Notes: a model not told the origin generated them from the letters alone. A DNA stretch of 64,000 nucleotides from Chitinophaga pinensis (GCA_943324745.2 CALPMT020000009.1:44715-108714), one strand, 5' to 3'; positions 18,430-27,432 are shown, counted from the stretch's first letter. Numbers and translations are program-made.

Positions 18430-19477
18430 GTCAGCCAAACGAAAAATTACAGTTGCAGTTACCGGCTTAAATGCCGTTGACAGTCCTGGGCCAGGAGTAG
18501 CTGTGATACGTGGAATCCGAGACTGTGAGGATTTTGACGTTCGAATTATAGGGCTTTCCTATGAATCGCTAGAGCCAGGTATTTATATGGAGGGAATAGC
18601 AGACAAAGTGTACCAAATTCCTTATCCAGCAGCTGGTACAGAAACATTATTGAGTAGAATTGAATACATTCATGCGATTGAAAAAATTGATGTAATCATT
18701 CCAAATTTTGATGCTGAATTACATAACTTCATTAAAATTTCTCCTCTATTAAAAGAGTTCGGAATTGCGACTTTTTTGCCAACAAATGAGCAGTTTGAAT
18801 CAAGAGACAAAGTTAATTTATTCAAATTTGGAGAAAAACATGGATTTCTTATCCCAAAAGATAAAACGATTTATGATCTAAGTGAACTTCCTGCGGTTGC
18901 AAAAGACTTTGGATATCCATTAGTTGTGAAAGGTAAATATTATGAGGCGACAGTTGCTTACACCCTTGAACAAGCTCAAAAAGCTTTTCACAAATTAAAT
19001 GCTAAATGGGGACTGCCAATTATTGTACAAGAATTTATATCAGGAACGGAAGTAAATATTGCTGCACTTGGTGATGGTGAAGGGAATACAATCTCTGCTG
19101 TTCCAATGCGTAAATTGTTTATTACTGACAAAGGAAAAGCGTGGGCTGGAATTACTTTAGAGGAACAATCATTAATTGATTTAGCAGAAAAATTTATCAG
19201 TGCAACCAAATGGAAGGGTGGATTTGAAATTGAAATCATGAGAACACAAGATGGTAAACCATACATTATGGAAGTGAATCCAAGATTTCCTGCATGGATT
19301 TACTTAACAGTTGGTGCTGGACAAAATCAACCTGCTTCTCTAGTTAAATTAGCGTTAGGTGAAAAAGTAGAACCATATACAACATATGCTGTAGGGAAAC
19401 TTTTTATCCGTTATGCTTGGGATTTAATCACGGATGTATCAGAATTTCAAAAAATATCAGCTTTCGGAGAGCTTTAA
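18422..19477 (+). CDS. ATP-grasp ligase of the PqqD-like operon
   Basis: A 351-residue enzyme with a Rossmann-like N-terminal domain (ITVAVTGLNAVDSPGPGVAVIRGIRD) and an ATP-grasp core. The core shows GYPLVVKGKYYEATVAYT, the hinge IIVQEFISGTEVNIAALG and the metal-binding FEIEIMRTQDGKPYIMEVNPRFPAWI with the conserved Glu and Asn. The layout resembles CarB/PylC-type carboxylate-amine or thiol ligases, which activate a carboxylate as acyl-phosphate. Substrate is unknown. It overlaps the PqqD-like gene and precedes the decarboxylase by 94 bases. A role in joining an amino acid to a carrier or peptide is inference. Confidence 0.82.
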   Translation: MIKSAKRKITVAVTGLNAVDSPGPGVAVIRGIRDCEDFDVRIIGLSYESLEPGIYMEGIADKVYQIPYPAAGTETLLSRIEYIHAIEKIDVIIPNFDAELHNFIKISPLLKEFGIATFLPTNEQFESRDKVNLFKFGEKHGFLIPKDKTIYDLSELPAVAKDFGYPLVVKGKYYEATVAYTLEQAQKAFHKLNAKWGLPIIVQEFISGTEVNIAALGDGEGNTISAVPMRKLFITDKGKAWAGITLEEQSLIDLAEKFISATKWKGGFEIEIMRTQDGKPYIMEVNPRFPAWIYLTVGAGQNQPASLVKLALGEKVEPYTTYAVGKLFIRYAWDLITDVSEFQKISAFGEL

Positions 19478-19571
19478 AATTAATTAGTAACAATTCAAGA
19501 TGATCGATTATAAATAGTAGGACAAGTGTCAGACTGATCGAAGACGAAGTCAAATTCAAAAATAATATATT

Positions 19572-20936
19572 ATGAAAACAGAAAAATTAAAATATGAACG
19601 TCCTGCTATCCGTAAAATGAATACAGGATTAATGAATAAATTCGGAACAAGAACTGAATATGCACCTTTTACGCATATTGATGGGGTTTCTGTAAAAGAA
19701 TTAATCAATAAATATGGATCTCCATGTTTCGTAATCTCCGAAAGAACAATTCGTAAAACATACCAAAATGCAGTTCGAGCTTTTAAAACACGCTATCCTA
19801 AAGTACAATTTGCTTGGAGTTACAAAACAAATTACATCGATGCAGTTTGCAATGTATTTCACCAAGAAGGTTCTTGGGCTGAGGTAGTTTCAATCTTCGA
19901 GTATACTAAAGCAATTGAAAATGGTGTGCCAGGAAATAAAATTATTTTCAATGGTCCTGAAAAAACAAAGGCTGATTTACAAATTGCTTTAGAGAATAAT
20001 TCTTATATACATGTAGATCATTTTGATGAATTATATGATTTGATTGAATTAACACAAGAATTGAAAAAAACAGCTAAAGTGGCTATTCGTGTAAATATGG
20101 ATACTGGTGTATATCCAATGTGGGATCGCTTTGGATTTAATTATGAATCTGGTCAAGCTTGGAATGCTATCAATAAAATAATGGCTTCTGAATATTTAGA
20201 AATGGTTGGTTTACATTGCCATATTGGAACATTCATGTTAGACACAAATGCATATGCAATTGCTGCAGCAAAACTTTCTGACCTTGCTGTTAATATTAAA
20301 TATGTATTTAACAAAACGATTCAATACTTGGATTTAGGTGGTGGTTTCCCATCTGCTAATACATTAAGAGGCGCATATTTACCTGGACCAGATATGATTC
20401 CTTCCATTGATGAATTCGCAGAGGTAATTACAAATACCATTTTAAATTATGGGTACAAAAAGGAAGATTTACCATTGTTGATTCTAGAAACAGGTCGTGC
20501 AATGATTGATGACGCTGGATATTTATTAGGTAGTGTTATTGCAAACAAACGACTTTCAGATGGAAGAAGAGCAACAATCATGGATTTTGGAGTAAATATT
20601 CTTTTTACAGCCTTCTGGTATGAGCATAAAATTACCCCAGCACAAGAATTCTCTTCACATACCGAAGATATGGTAATATATGGTCCTTTATGTATGAATA
20701 TTGACGTTGTACGTTCAAGTGTAACATTGCCAGCATTAAATCGTGGTGATCATGTAGTTGTTCACAAAGTGGGTGCATACAACATGACACAATGGATGCA
20801 ATTTATTGCGATGAGACCAAAAGTGACGTTAATTGATACGAATGGGGAATCTCATGTGATTCGAGAAAATGAGACAGTAAAAACGATTACTGAACCTGAA
20901 AGAATGCCTGAACACTTAAAAACATTTAATTTATAA
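19572..20936 (+). CDS. Fold-type III PLP decarboxylase, LysA/diaminopimelate decarboxylase-like
   Basis: Alanine-racemase-fold PLP enzyme of the DapDC/ornithine decarboxylase superfamily. The PLP lysine is K85 in FAWSYKTN. GLHCHIGTF (about 213-221), YLDLGGGFPS (about 256) and LLILETGRAM (about 305) bind the cofactor. The substrate-contact loop is GPLCMNIDVV (about 372) instead of the CESSD or CESGD of diaminopimelate decarboxylases, keeping Cys and Asp but losing the acidic second residue. This argues for another substrate. At 454 residues it is longer than LysA (about 400), with extra sequence at both ends. It lies 9 bases before the transporter-peptidase gene. Confidence 0.85.
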   Translation: MKTEKLKYERPAIRKMNTGLMNKFGTRTEYAPFTHIDGVSVKELINKYGSPCFVISERTIRKTYQNAVRAFKTRYPKVQFAWSYKTNYIDAVCNVFHQEGSWAEVVSIFEYTKAIENGVPGNKIIFNGPEKTKADLQIALENNSYIHVDHFDELYDLIELTQELKKTAKVAIRVNMDTGVYPMWDRFGFNYESGQAWNAINKIMASEYLEMVGLHCHIGTFMLDTNAYAIAAAKLSDLAVNIKYVFNKTIQYLDLGGGFPSANTLRGAYLPGPDMIPSIDEFAEVITNTILNYGYKKEDLPLLILETGRAMIDDAGYLLGSVIANKRLSDGRRATIMDFGVNILFTAFWYEHKITPAQEFSSHTEDMVIYGPLCMNIDVVRSSVTLPALNRGDHVVVHKVGAYNMTQWMQFIAMRPKVTLIDTNGESHVIRENETVKTITEPERMPEHLKTFNL

Positions 20937-20945
20937 TAGTAACGA

Positions 20946-23168
20946 ATGAATAATAGGGTTGCTAAAGCTAAGAGAAGTTTACTGTATAGCGTTGATACGA
21001 TTATCAACAGCTATGCAGTAGTCTTTTTTTCAAATAACATATGGTTTGGACTCTTGTTGCTTTTGGCGTCCTTTGTAGACCCATTAGCTGGTGTCTGTGG
21101 ACTAATTGGCGTTATTTCTGCAAATGTATTTTCTTGGTTAATAGGATTAAACAAAGAGTTTATTCGTAAAGGTTACCACGGATATGATGCGATGCTTGTT
21201 TCAAGTGCTATAGCTCATTTTTATTCATTTAATCAGACTGTATTATTGGTGATAATTTGTGTTGGGATTTTTTCAACTTTAATATCATTTTTAGTACATG
21301 GTATTTTACATAAATATAACTTACCCACATTAAGCTTTCCTTTTTTGATTTCCATCTGGTTGTTTTTTAGTGCTTTTCCTTCGATGCAAACGATGCAGGT
21401 TCATCCAGAACTTATCTATTCTTTGAATGAAAAACATAAAGCATCAGGATTTACACTTGTACATTGGTTAGAAACAATTGAACATTTCGAAAATAAATTA
21501 ATAGCACTTCCGAAAATTATTTCAGTGTATTTTAAGTCTTTATCGTCTCTTTTTTTTCAATCTAATGTATTATCAGGAGTCTTAGTTGCTCTTGGTTTGT
21601 TTGTTTATTCACGTATTGCTTTTAGCCTATCAATTATTGGATTTATAGCCGCATATTTTTTCTATCCAATTCTAGGAGGTGATGTAGCTGATTTTTATGA
21701 AAAATTTGTAGGACTTAATTTTATTTTTCTAGCTATAGCGATTGGTGGAATATATCTTGTTCCAAGTCTTGCGAGTTATCTTATGAGTGTAATTTTAACT
21801 CCTTTATTAATCATTGTCTTGTTCGGTTTGAATCGAATCTTGTTAATGGTTGGTTTAGCCCCCTATTCGTTGCCATTTACCTTGATTACTATCATGTTCT
21901 TGTACTTGTTGAGTTATCGGGTGTCCATAAAGTTTTTACATCGTGTACATTATCAAGAGTTTAGTCCAGAAAAGAATTTATATAATTTTTTAAATGCCAA
22001 TCATAGAACACGTTTATTTAATTATTTTCCGATTCATTTGCCGTTTTGGGGTGAATGGATGGTTTCTCAAGCACATGATGGGAAAATTACACATTTAGGT
22101 GAATGGAGTAAAGCATTTGACTTTATAATCTTAGATGATGAAATGAAATCCTATCAGAATCCTGGTCTACATGTTGATGATTTTTATTGTTTCAATAAAC
22201 CTGTTGTCGCTTGTGCAGATGGCTATGTTGCTTCGGTGACCGATAATGTGGAAGATAATGTGATTAATGGAAACAATACACTGCAAAATTGGGGTAACTC
22301 AATGGTGATATATCATGCTGATGGGTTGTATAGTCAAGTGAGTCACTTAAAAATAGGTTCATTGAAATATACTGTAGGAGATTTTGTGAAAAAAGGAGAA
22401 ATTATTGCTTACTGTGGGAATTCAGGACGTTCACCAGAGCCACATATCCATTTTCAATTGCAAGCAACACCTATAATTGGAGCAAAAACACTTGACTTTC
22501 CGTTGGCTTATTACATGAAACGAAATGATAATGGCTTTGAACTTAAAACCTTTTCTAAACCTGGAGATGGTGAATTTATTCAGGCAGTTGAGGTAAATCC
22601 CTTGTTAAAATCAGCTTTTGAATTCAATCCTGGAACAACATTGAGTTGGAAAATTCAAGAGAACGGAAAGGATCAAATAAATCAAAATTGGGAAGTTTTT
22701 ACAGATAGCCTAAATAATTCGTACATCTATTGTCATACAACTAAAGCGATTGCTTATTTCTATAACGATGGAAATATGTTAGTTTTTACAAGTTATTTTG
22801 GGTCTAAAAAATCTATACTCTATCATTTCTATTTAGCGCATTACAAATTAGTGTTAGGTTTTTATCAAAATTTAGCAATAGAAGCAAATTATCCAGTTGC
22901 AACAATTTCACTAAAAGTATTAAATGTGTTACAGGATTTCATAGCTCCTTTCTATCGTTTTGTAAAATCTTATTTTAAAGTGAATTACGTATACATTGAT
23001 GATGTTCATATTCCTTCTGAAATTAGATTGGAATCTTCTGCAGAAATTAAGGTGATGGGAATCAAATCAAAAGCTTTTCAGTATAGTACAGAATTAAAAT
23101 TTTCTAAATTAAATGAGTTTAGAATCGCCTCTTCAACATCCAACATAACAGCAATATGCGAAAATTAA
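20946..23168 (+). CDS. Urea-transporter-like membrane domain fused to M23 metallopeptidase
   Basis: A 740-residue fusion. Residues about 20-340 are ten or so membrane segments with urea transporter (UT) family features, including FVDPLAGVCGLIGVISAN, GYHGYDAMLVSSAIA and LPTLSFPFLISIWLF. Residues about 375-530 are an M23 (LytM-like) domain: THLGEWSKAFDF supplies the first zinc-ligand region, HADGLYSQVSHLKIG follows, and SPEPHIHFQLQ gives the HxH motif (about 499-501). A 200-residue C-terminal beta-rich tail has no recognised domain. M23 acts on peptidoglycan or peptides, so the C-terminal half should face the periplasm. It overlaps the next gene by 13 bases. Confidence 0.82.
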   Translation: MNNRVAKAKRSLLYSVDTIINSYAVVFFSNNIWFGLLLLLASFVDPLAGVCGLIGVISANVFSWLIGLNKEFIRKGYHGYDAMLVSSAIAHFYSFNQTVLLVIICVGIFSTLISFLVHGILHKYNLPTLSFPFLISIWLFFSAFPSMQTMQVHPELIYSLNEKHKASGFTLVHWLETIEHFENKLIALPKIISVYFKSLSSLFFQSNVLSGVLVALGLFVYSRIAFSLSIIGFIAAYFFYPILGGDVADFYEKFVGLNFIFLAIAIGGIYLVPSLASYLMSVILTPLLIIVLFGLNRILLMVGLAPYSLPFTLITIMFLYLLSYRVSIKFLHRVHYQEFSPEKNLYNFLNANHRTRLFNYFPIHLPFWGEWMVSQAHDGKITHLGEWSKAFDFIILDDEMKSYQNPGLHVDDFYCFNKPVVACADGYVASVTDNVEDNVINGNNTLQNWGNSMVIYHADGLYSQVSHLKIGSLKYTVGDFVKKGEIIAYCGNSGRSPEPHIHFQLQATPIIGAKTLDFPLAYYMKRNDNGFELKTFSKPGDGEFIQAVEVNPLLKSAFEFNPGTTLSWKIQENGKDQINQNWEVFTDSLNNSYIYCHTTKAIAYFYNDGNMLVFTSYFGSKKSILYHFYLAHYKLVLGFYQNLAIEANYPVATISLKVLNVLQDFIAPFYRFVKSYFKVNYVYIDDVHIPSEIRLESSAEIKVMGIKSKAFQYSTELKFSKLNEFRIASSTSNITAICEN

Positions 23169-24532
23169 GACTTTTGTTTCTTTTGGTTGTGCTAACGAAT
23201 TTTTCTTGGGCACAGATGAATATTAAATTAAAGGATTCGTTCGTTGATAGTGCTTCTTACGTTTATTTTACGAAAGGAAAACATATAGAGTTGATTTCAT
23301 TAACTAAAAATGCATTATCTGCAGGAATTGATTCGTATTATTTAAGAGTAAGAATTGGAGTTTCTTATTTCAAACAAAATGATTTTTATCTTGCTTCCAT
23401 TCATCTTCAAAAAGCGCTAGAATACTATCCATCTGACATGTACACGAAAGAATTTTTATTTTATTCTTACCTTTATATAGCAAAACAAGAAGAAGCAAAA
23501 TTATTAATTGATAAAATGCCTGCCGTTTATCAAGAAGCATACCGTAAATTAATTAAACTTCAAAACTCATTTGTGTTTGAATCTGGATATCAGACGACTA
23601 GCTATACGGATAAGCAAGATTCTTCTTTGTTTTTAGCAAAAGATCCAACTGTTGCTTCAATACTTCCAAATGCAGTTTATGCTGAATCTGATAGAATGAA
23701 GTCTATTCAGTATTTTCAAGTAGGGGTGGGTTATCCTATATCTAAACGAATCAAAGGATATTCAGGAGTCTCATTAGTACGAAATAATCGCGAAGAACAT
23801 ATATATTCTAGAAAATTGCTTTCTATCAAAGATACTGCGCATAACTATACGTTGTCTCAATATCAGGCATATACAGGGTTAACTGTTACGCTTTCAAATC
23901 ATTTTAATTTATTAGTTGGTGGCCAATATATGTATTATATGCAGAATAAATTGTATGCAAATTATAATAGTTCTTCACAGAGTTACAAGTATCATGACAG
24001 TATAACTTCAAGAAATAATTTAGTAACAAATATATCGATTACTAAATCTTATGGAAAAATAACACCTATGCTTAGTTTTGGATTTAATGAAATTGATGCA
24101 ATTTCGATCATGCAATACACTGCGCAAGCAAGTTATTTTCCTATCGGAAACTCTAACCTAACTATTACTGGTGGATTCTCGACTTCAACAGATGATATGG
24201 ATACAAGAAATGTGTATTTTATTAAAATTGGGGGTGAAATTACACGTGAATTATGGTATGATGCATACCTTTATACAGGGAATTTAAAGAATTTTACAGA
24301 AGGTAATGGGTATGTTGTTTATAATATATCTGATAAAATCACCGTGAAAACAGGTGTAAATCTTACCTACTATTTAAACCAAAAATGGAGTGTTGGTTGC
24401 CGTTATGATATGTTAAAGCGAGAATCTACCTACAATAGATATTTTATTACAAGTATAGGTTCAAAAGCTAAATCTTACATTGATAATTACTTAAATCATT
24501 CATTGATTCTTAATTTATTATGGAAATTTTAA
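23156..24532 (+). CDS. TPR plus outer-membrane beta-barrel protein
   Basis: Signal peptide (to about FSWAQ, residue 20), then two or three TPR-like helical pairs (about 30-140) with VRIGVSYFKQNDFYLASIHLQKALEYYP, then a long alternating Tyr/Ser/Thr-rich region to the C-terminus ending in LILNLLWKF. That aromatic ending and the amphipathic strands suggest an outer-membrane beta-barrel similar in layout to YaiO-type proteins. It overlaps the UT-M23 gene by 13 bases and the next TPR gene by 13 bases, so it is firmly part of the same operon. It could give the operon an outer-membrane exit; that is inference. Confidence 0.7.
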   Translation: MRKLRLLFLLVVLTNFSWAQMNIKLKDSFVDSASYVYFTKGKHIELISLTKNALSAGIDSYYLRVRIGVSYFKQNDFYLASIHLQKALEYYPSDMYTKEFLFYSYLYIAKQEEAKLLIDKMPAVYQEAYRKLIKLQNSFVFESGYQTTSYTDKQDSSLFLAKDPTVASILPNAVYAESDRMKSIQYFQVGVGYPISKRIKGYSGVSLVRNNREEHIYSRKLLSIKDTAHNYTLSQYQAYTGLTVTLSNHFNLLVGGQYMYYMQNKLYANYNSSSQSYKYHDSITSRNNLVTNISITKSYGKITPMLSFGFNEIDAISIMQYTAQASYFPIGNSNLTITGGFSTSTDDMDTRNVYFIKIGGEITRELWYDAYLYTGNLKNFTEGNGYVVYNISDKITVKTGVNLTYYLNQKWSVGCRYDMLKRESTYNRYFITSIGSKAKSYIDNYLNHSLILNLLWKF

Positions 24533-25140
24533 ATAAAAAAATAGTTGGACTTTTCATATGTTTGACACTTTCTATCTTTGTATTTGCACAATCTGACAAT
24601 GCCATAAGAGAAGCATTGAAGAGAAGTTATGATTCTGAATATCAGCTGAAGTATCAAAAAGCAATGGATGATTTAATGGGTGTTTATGAGCCTTCAGCAT
24701 ATGAATTAAATATACGCTTGGGTTGGTTGAGCTACAAAGCTGGAAAATATATTGAATCAATTGGCTACTATAAAAAAGCGATCGCTAAAATGCCCTTGAG
24801 CATAGAAGCAAAATTAGGAATCGTTTATCCGTTAGCTGCTTTGGAGAAATGGGATCAAGTCGTGGATAATTATTTAGCAATCGTAAAAATTGACGGATAT
24901 AATGCAACTGTAAATTATAGACTTGCATTGATATATTACAACCGAGGAGATTATGGAAATTCTTGGAAATACCTTCAAAAATATATAAATCTCTATCCAT
25001 TTGATTATGATGGTAATAGTTTGGCTGGTTGGATAAAGTATAGTGTAGGTAAAAAAGAAGAGGCTTATGTGTTTTTTAAGAAAGCACTGATGGTAAATCC
25101 TTATGATACAAGTTTTAACAAAGTGTTAGGAATAAAATAA
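24520..25140 (+). CDS. Periplasmic TPR protein (first of a tandem pair)
   Basis: A 206-residue protein with a signal peptide (to about FVFAQ, residue 23) and about four TPR units, for example IRLGWLSYKAGKYIESIGYY and LALIYYNRGDYGNSWKYLQ. TPR proteins of this size act as scaffolds. It shares most of its length with the next gene, including EKWDQVV/EKWDAVI and SLAGWIKY/NLAGWIKF, so the two arose by tandem duplication. The gene overlaps the barrel-protein gene by 13 bases. Function is not recognised beyond protein-protein contact in the periplasm. Confidence 0.75.
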   Translation: MEILNKKIVGLFICLTLSIFVFAQSDNAIREALKRSYDSEYQLKYQKAMDDLMGVYEPSAYELNIRLGWLSYKAGKYIESIGYYKKAIAKMPLSIEAKLGIVYPLAALEKWDQVVDNYLAIVKIDGYNATVNYRLALIYYNRGDYGNSWKYLQKYINLYPFDYDGNSLAGWIKYSVGKKEEAYVFFKKALMVNPYDTSFNKVLGIK

Positions 25141-25160
25141 ATAAATTTAAATCAAGAAGT

Positions 25161-25781
25161 ATGAAAAATGGATTAAAAAAAATCGTTTCAGTAGGTTTGT
25201 TCTCAATGGTTACAATTTTCTCATTCTCTCAAAATGAAATTGAAATGAGAAATGCTTTCAAACAAAGTTATGTAGATGAATATAATTTAAAATATGCAAA
25301 AGCGATTGAGGTATTGACACCTTATGCTAATATGAATACCTACGAAATTAATGTTCGATTGGCATGGCTTTACTATTGCAACGCTAAATTTAATGATGCA
25401 TCATTACGATATAAAAAAGCGATAGAACTTTCTCCAAAAAGTTTAGAGGCCAGAATTGGTTATGTTTACGCATTAGCATCATTAGAAAAATGGGATGCAG
25501 TTATTGAGCAATACAAAGCAATTATAGCGATTGATCCAACTCACGCAGTCGCAAACTATAATCTTGCACTAGTTTATTATAATAGAGCTGATTATAAGTC
25601 CGCTTTGCCATATATTACTACGTATATCAATTGTTATCCTTTTAATTTTGATGGTGTTAATCTAGCTGGTTGGATCAAATTTAATTTAGGGAGTAAGGAT
25701 GAAGCTATTTTGTATTTTAAAAAAGCATTACTTCTAAGCCCTGACGAGAAAAAATATGATACGATTCTTAAAGCAAAATAA
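25161..25781 (+). CDS. Periplasmic TPR protein (second of a tandem pair)
   Basis: Also 206 residues, with signal peptide MKNGLKKIVSVGLFSMV to FSFSQ and the same order of TPR units as its neighbour. It includes VRLAWLYYCNAKFNDASLRY, ARIGYVYALASLEKWDAVI and LALVYYNRADYKSALPYI. It starts 20 bases after the first copy and ends 20 bases before a terminator, making it the last gene of the operon. Enough divergence has built up to suggest separate roles or a heteromeric scaffold, which is inference. Confidence 0.75.
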   Translation: MKNGLKKIVSVGLFSMVTIFSFSQNEIEMRNAFKQSYVDEYNLKYAKAIEVLTPYANMNTYEINVRLAWLYYCNAKFNDASLRYKKAIELSPKSLEARIGYVYALASLEKWDAVIEQYKAIIAIDPTHAVANYNLALVYYNRADYKSALPYITTYINCYPFNFDGVNLAGWIKFNLGSKDEAILYFKKALLLSPDEKKYDTILKAK

Positions 25782-25800
25782 TTTTTAATTGTTGAATTTA

Positions 25801-25826
25801 AATGCTCATCGCTGATGGGCATTTTT
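25801..25826 (+). terminator. Terminator closing the PqqD-like/TPR operon
   Basis: The stem atgctcatc pairs with gatgggcat (one G-T wobble) around a 3-base loop and ends in a T run. It lies 20 bases after the second TPR gene and just before the terC promoter, so it marks the operon boundary. Confidence 0.85.
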
Positions 25827-25830
25827 AGTT

Positions 25831-25838
25831 TAACTTTG
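25831..25838 (+). promoter_or_regulatory. Candidate -7 box for the terC-like gene
   Basis: TAACTTTG is an exact match to TAnnTTTG, 17 bases before the ATG at 25856 and directly after the preceding terminator. The -33 region would fall inside the terminator hairpin, and no clear TTG is seen there. Confidence 0.55.
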
Positions 25839-25855
25839 TCACAAATAATATTTCT

Positions 25856-26605
25856 ATGCACGAATTAGTAAACCAAATTTTTAATAACCCTACCCAATCT
25901 TTAATTATTATTGGAAATTTAGTATTAATCGAAAGTCTCTTATCTATTGATAATGCTGCTGTATTAGCAACTATGGTGCTAGATTTACCTGAAAATCAAC
26001 GCAAAAAAGCATTAAAGTATGGGATTCTAGGAGCCTACATTTTTAGAGGTTTAGCATTATTATTTGCGTCTGTTTTAATTAAAATCTGGTGGTTAAAACC
26101 AATAGGTGGGCTCTATTTATTATACTTGGTTTTTGATTGGTGGAAGAAAAAACAAAAATCTGCTGATGAAGATGAATTAGTAGACAAAAATACCAATTGG
26201 TTATATAGAAAAACAGTGGGTTATATTGGGAATTTTTGGGCAACTATCGCTTTGGTTGAATTGATGGATATGGCTTTTTCTATAGACAATGTTTTTGCTG
26301 CTGTGGCCTATACGCCAAATACGATCTTAATTTGTATTGGTGTATTTATAGGGATTTTAGCAATGAGATTTGTTGCTCAATGGTTTGTAAATTTAATGGA
26401 AAAATTTCCATTCTTGGAAACTTCAGCATTTGTTGTTATTTCAATACTAGGTTTGAAGTTATCGTTTTCAATTTACGAACATTTTTTTCCTAAACATGCA
26501 CTTTCAATTTTCATGAAAAGTGAAGCGGCAGACATGTTTGTTTCTCTGTTGACAATTGGAATTTTTAGTGTACCTCTTGTTGTTTCATTAATTAAGAAAA
26601 AATAA
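25856..26605 (+). CDS. TerC family integral membrane protein
   Basis: A 249-residue polytopic protein with about seven membrane segments. The paired acidic motifs of TerC proteins are present as LLSIDNAAVLA (about 29-39) and AFSIDNVFAAV (about 142-152). Members are linked to metal ion (Mn or Ca) efflux and tellurite resistance, and in some bacteria to metalation of exported proteins. There are no other ter genes nearby, so tellurite resistance is not implied. It has its own promoter-like box and is separated from the previous operon by a terminator. Confidence 0.87.
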   Translation: MHELVNQIFNNPTQSLIIIGNLVLIESLLSIDNAAVLATMVLDLPENQRKKALKYGILGAYIFRGLALLFASVLIKIWWLKPIGGLYLLYLVFDWWKKKQKSADEDELVDKNTNWLYRKTVGYIGNFWATIALVELMDMAFSIDNVFAAVAYTPNTILICIGVFIGILAMRFVAQWFVNLMEKFPFLETSAFVVISILGLKLSFSIYEHFFPKHALSIFMKSEAADMFVSLLTIGIFSVPLVVSLIKKK

Positions 26606-26853
26606 TTGAAGCAATTTTAATTTGACTGATAAGAATGAATAGATCAATCAATGTTAGAATATGCATCAATAGTACTCAGAAATCTTATTTTCTGTATTTA
26701 AACTAGTTTGAAATACTTTTTTTGTGTCATATAATAGCCATATTCCAAATTTTTGATTTTTACACGGCTTTTTACAAATTCTGTTCCACTCTGATTAAAT
26801 TTTAAAATCAATTTACAGTGCTTATTTTGTAAATTTGCACAAAATCGAATAAG
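26606..26853. other. Intergenic region before the HEAT-like gene
   Basis: A gap of 248 bases with no open frame of useful length and no strong hairpin. Only the candidate promoter near its right end is seen. Confidence 0.6.
26830..26837 (+). promoter_or_regulatory. Candidate -7 box for the HEAT-like gene
   Basis: TAAATTTG fits TAnnTTTG and ends 16 bases before the ATG at 26854. No clear -33 TTG is visible at standard spacing. Confidence 0.5.
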
Positions 26854-27432
26854 ATGGAGGAGAAATCAAAAAAATCAACAAATACAAAGCAAGCAAAGAT
26901 TGAGGTATTATTAACAGATTTAAAATCTAATAATACTTCAAAAATTAAAATTGCTTTAGAAGCCTTGAAAATTGTAGGTGAACCAAGTAGTTTAAGTCAA
27001 ATTATAGTTCAATTAAATCCAAATGGACCATCCGAAAAAAACGCTTTAATTCTTGAATTTTTATCTTGTTTAAAAGATCGTAAAGCAAGAAAAGTGATGA
27101 TGGATTTAATTCAACATCAAGATTTAAATGCACTACAACAATTATTATTATCGACTATTTGGAACTCACCGCTTGATTATACAGATTACCTTGAAGTATT
27201 CGTTGAACTAGCAATAAAAGGTGACTTTATGGTATCTTTAGAATGTTTAACGATAATTGAAAATTTAGACGGACCTTTCTCTGAAAAATCTGTTATGGAA
27301 TCACAAGTATTATTAGGGGAATATGCAGATTCAAATCCAGATAAAAATAGTCAAAAAGGAGCGTTGATGAGTGAAATTGCTTTGTTAATTCAAGATTTTC
27401 AAAGGCTAATAGATGTTGAAGACGATTTATAG
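26854..27432 (+). CDS. HEAT-like helical repeat protein of unknown function
   Basis: A 192-residue, probably all-helical cytoplasmic protein without signal or membrane segment. Repeating units such as KIKIALEALKIVGEPSSLSQI, NALILEFLSCLKDRKARKVMM and FMVSLECLTIIENL have the spacing of HEAT-type repeats. The N-terminus is Lys-rich and likely disordered. It is convergent with the alpha/beta hydrolase gene, and the two coding regions share 6 bases. I do not recognise a specific function; adaptor proteins of this sort occur in many Bacteroidetes genomes. Confidence 0.65.
   Translation: MEEKSKKSTNTKQAKIEVLLTDLKSNNTSKIKIALEALKIVGEPSSLSQIIVQLNPNGPSEKNALILEFLSCLKDRKARKVMMDLIQHQDLNALQQLLLSTIWNSPLDYTDYLEVFVELAIKGDFMVSLECLTIIENLDGPFSEKSVMESQVLLGEYADSNPDKNSQKGALMSEIALLIQDFQRLIDVEDDL

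Noticed and set aside
25856..26605. terC-like gene as part of a tellurite-resistance cluster
   Set aside because: No other ter genes are present; lone TerC proteins are common and are linked to metal homeostasis.
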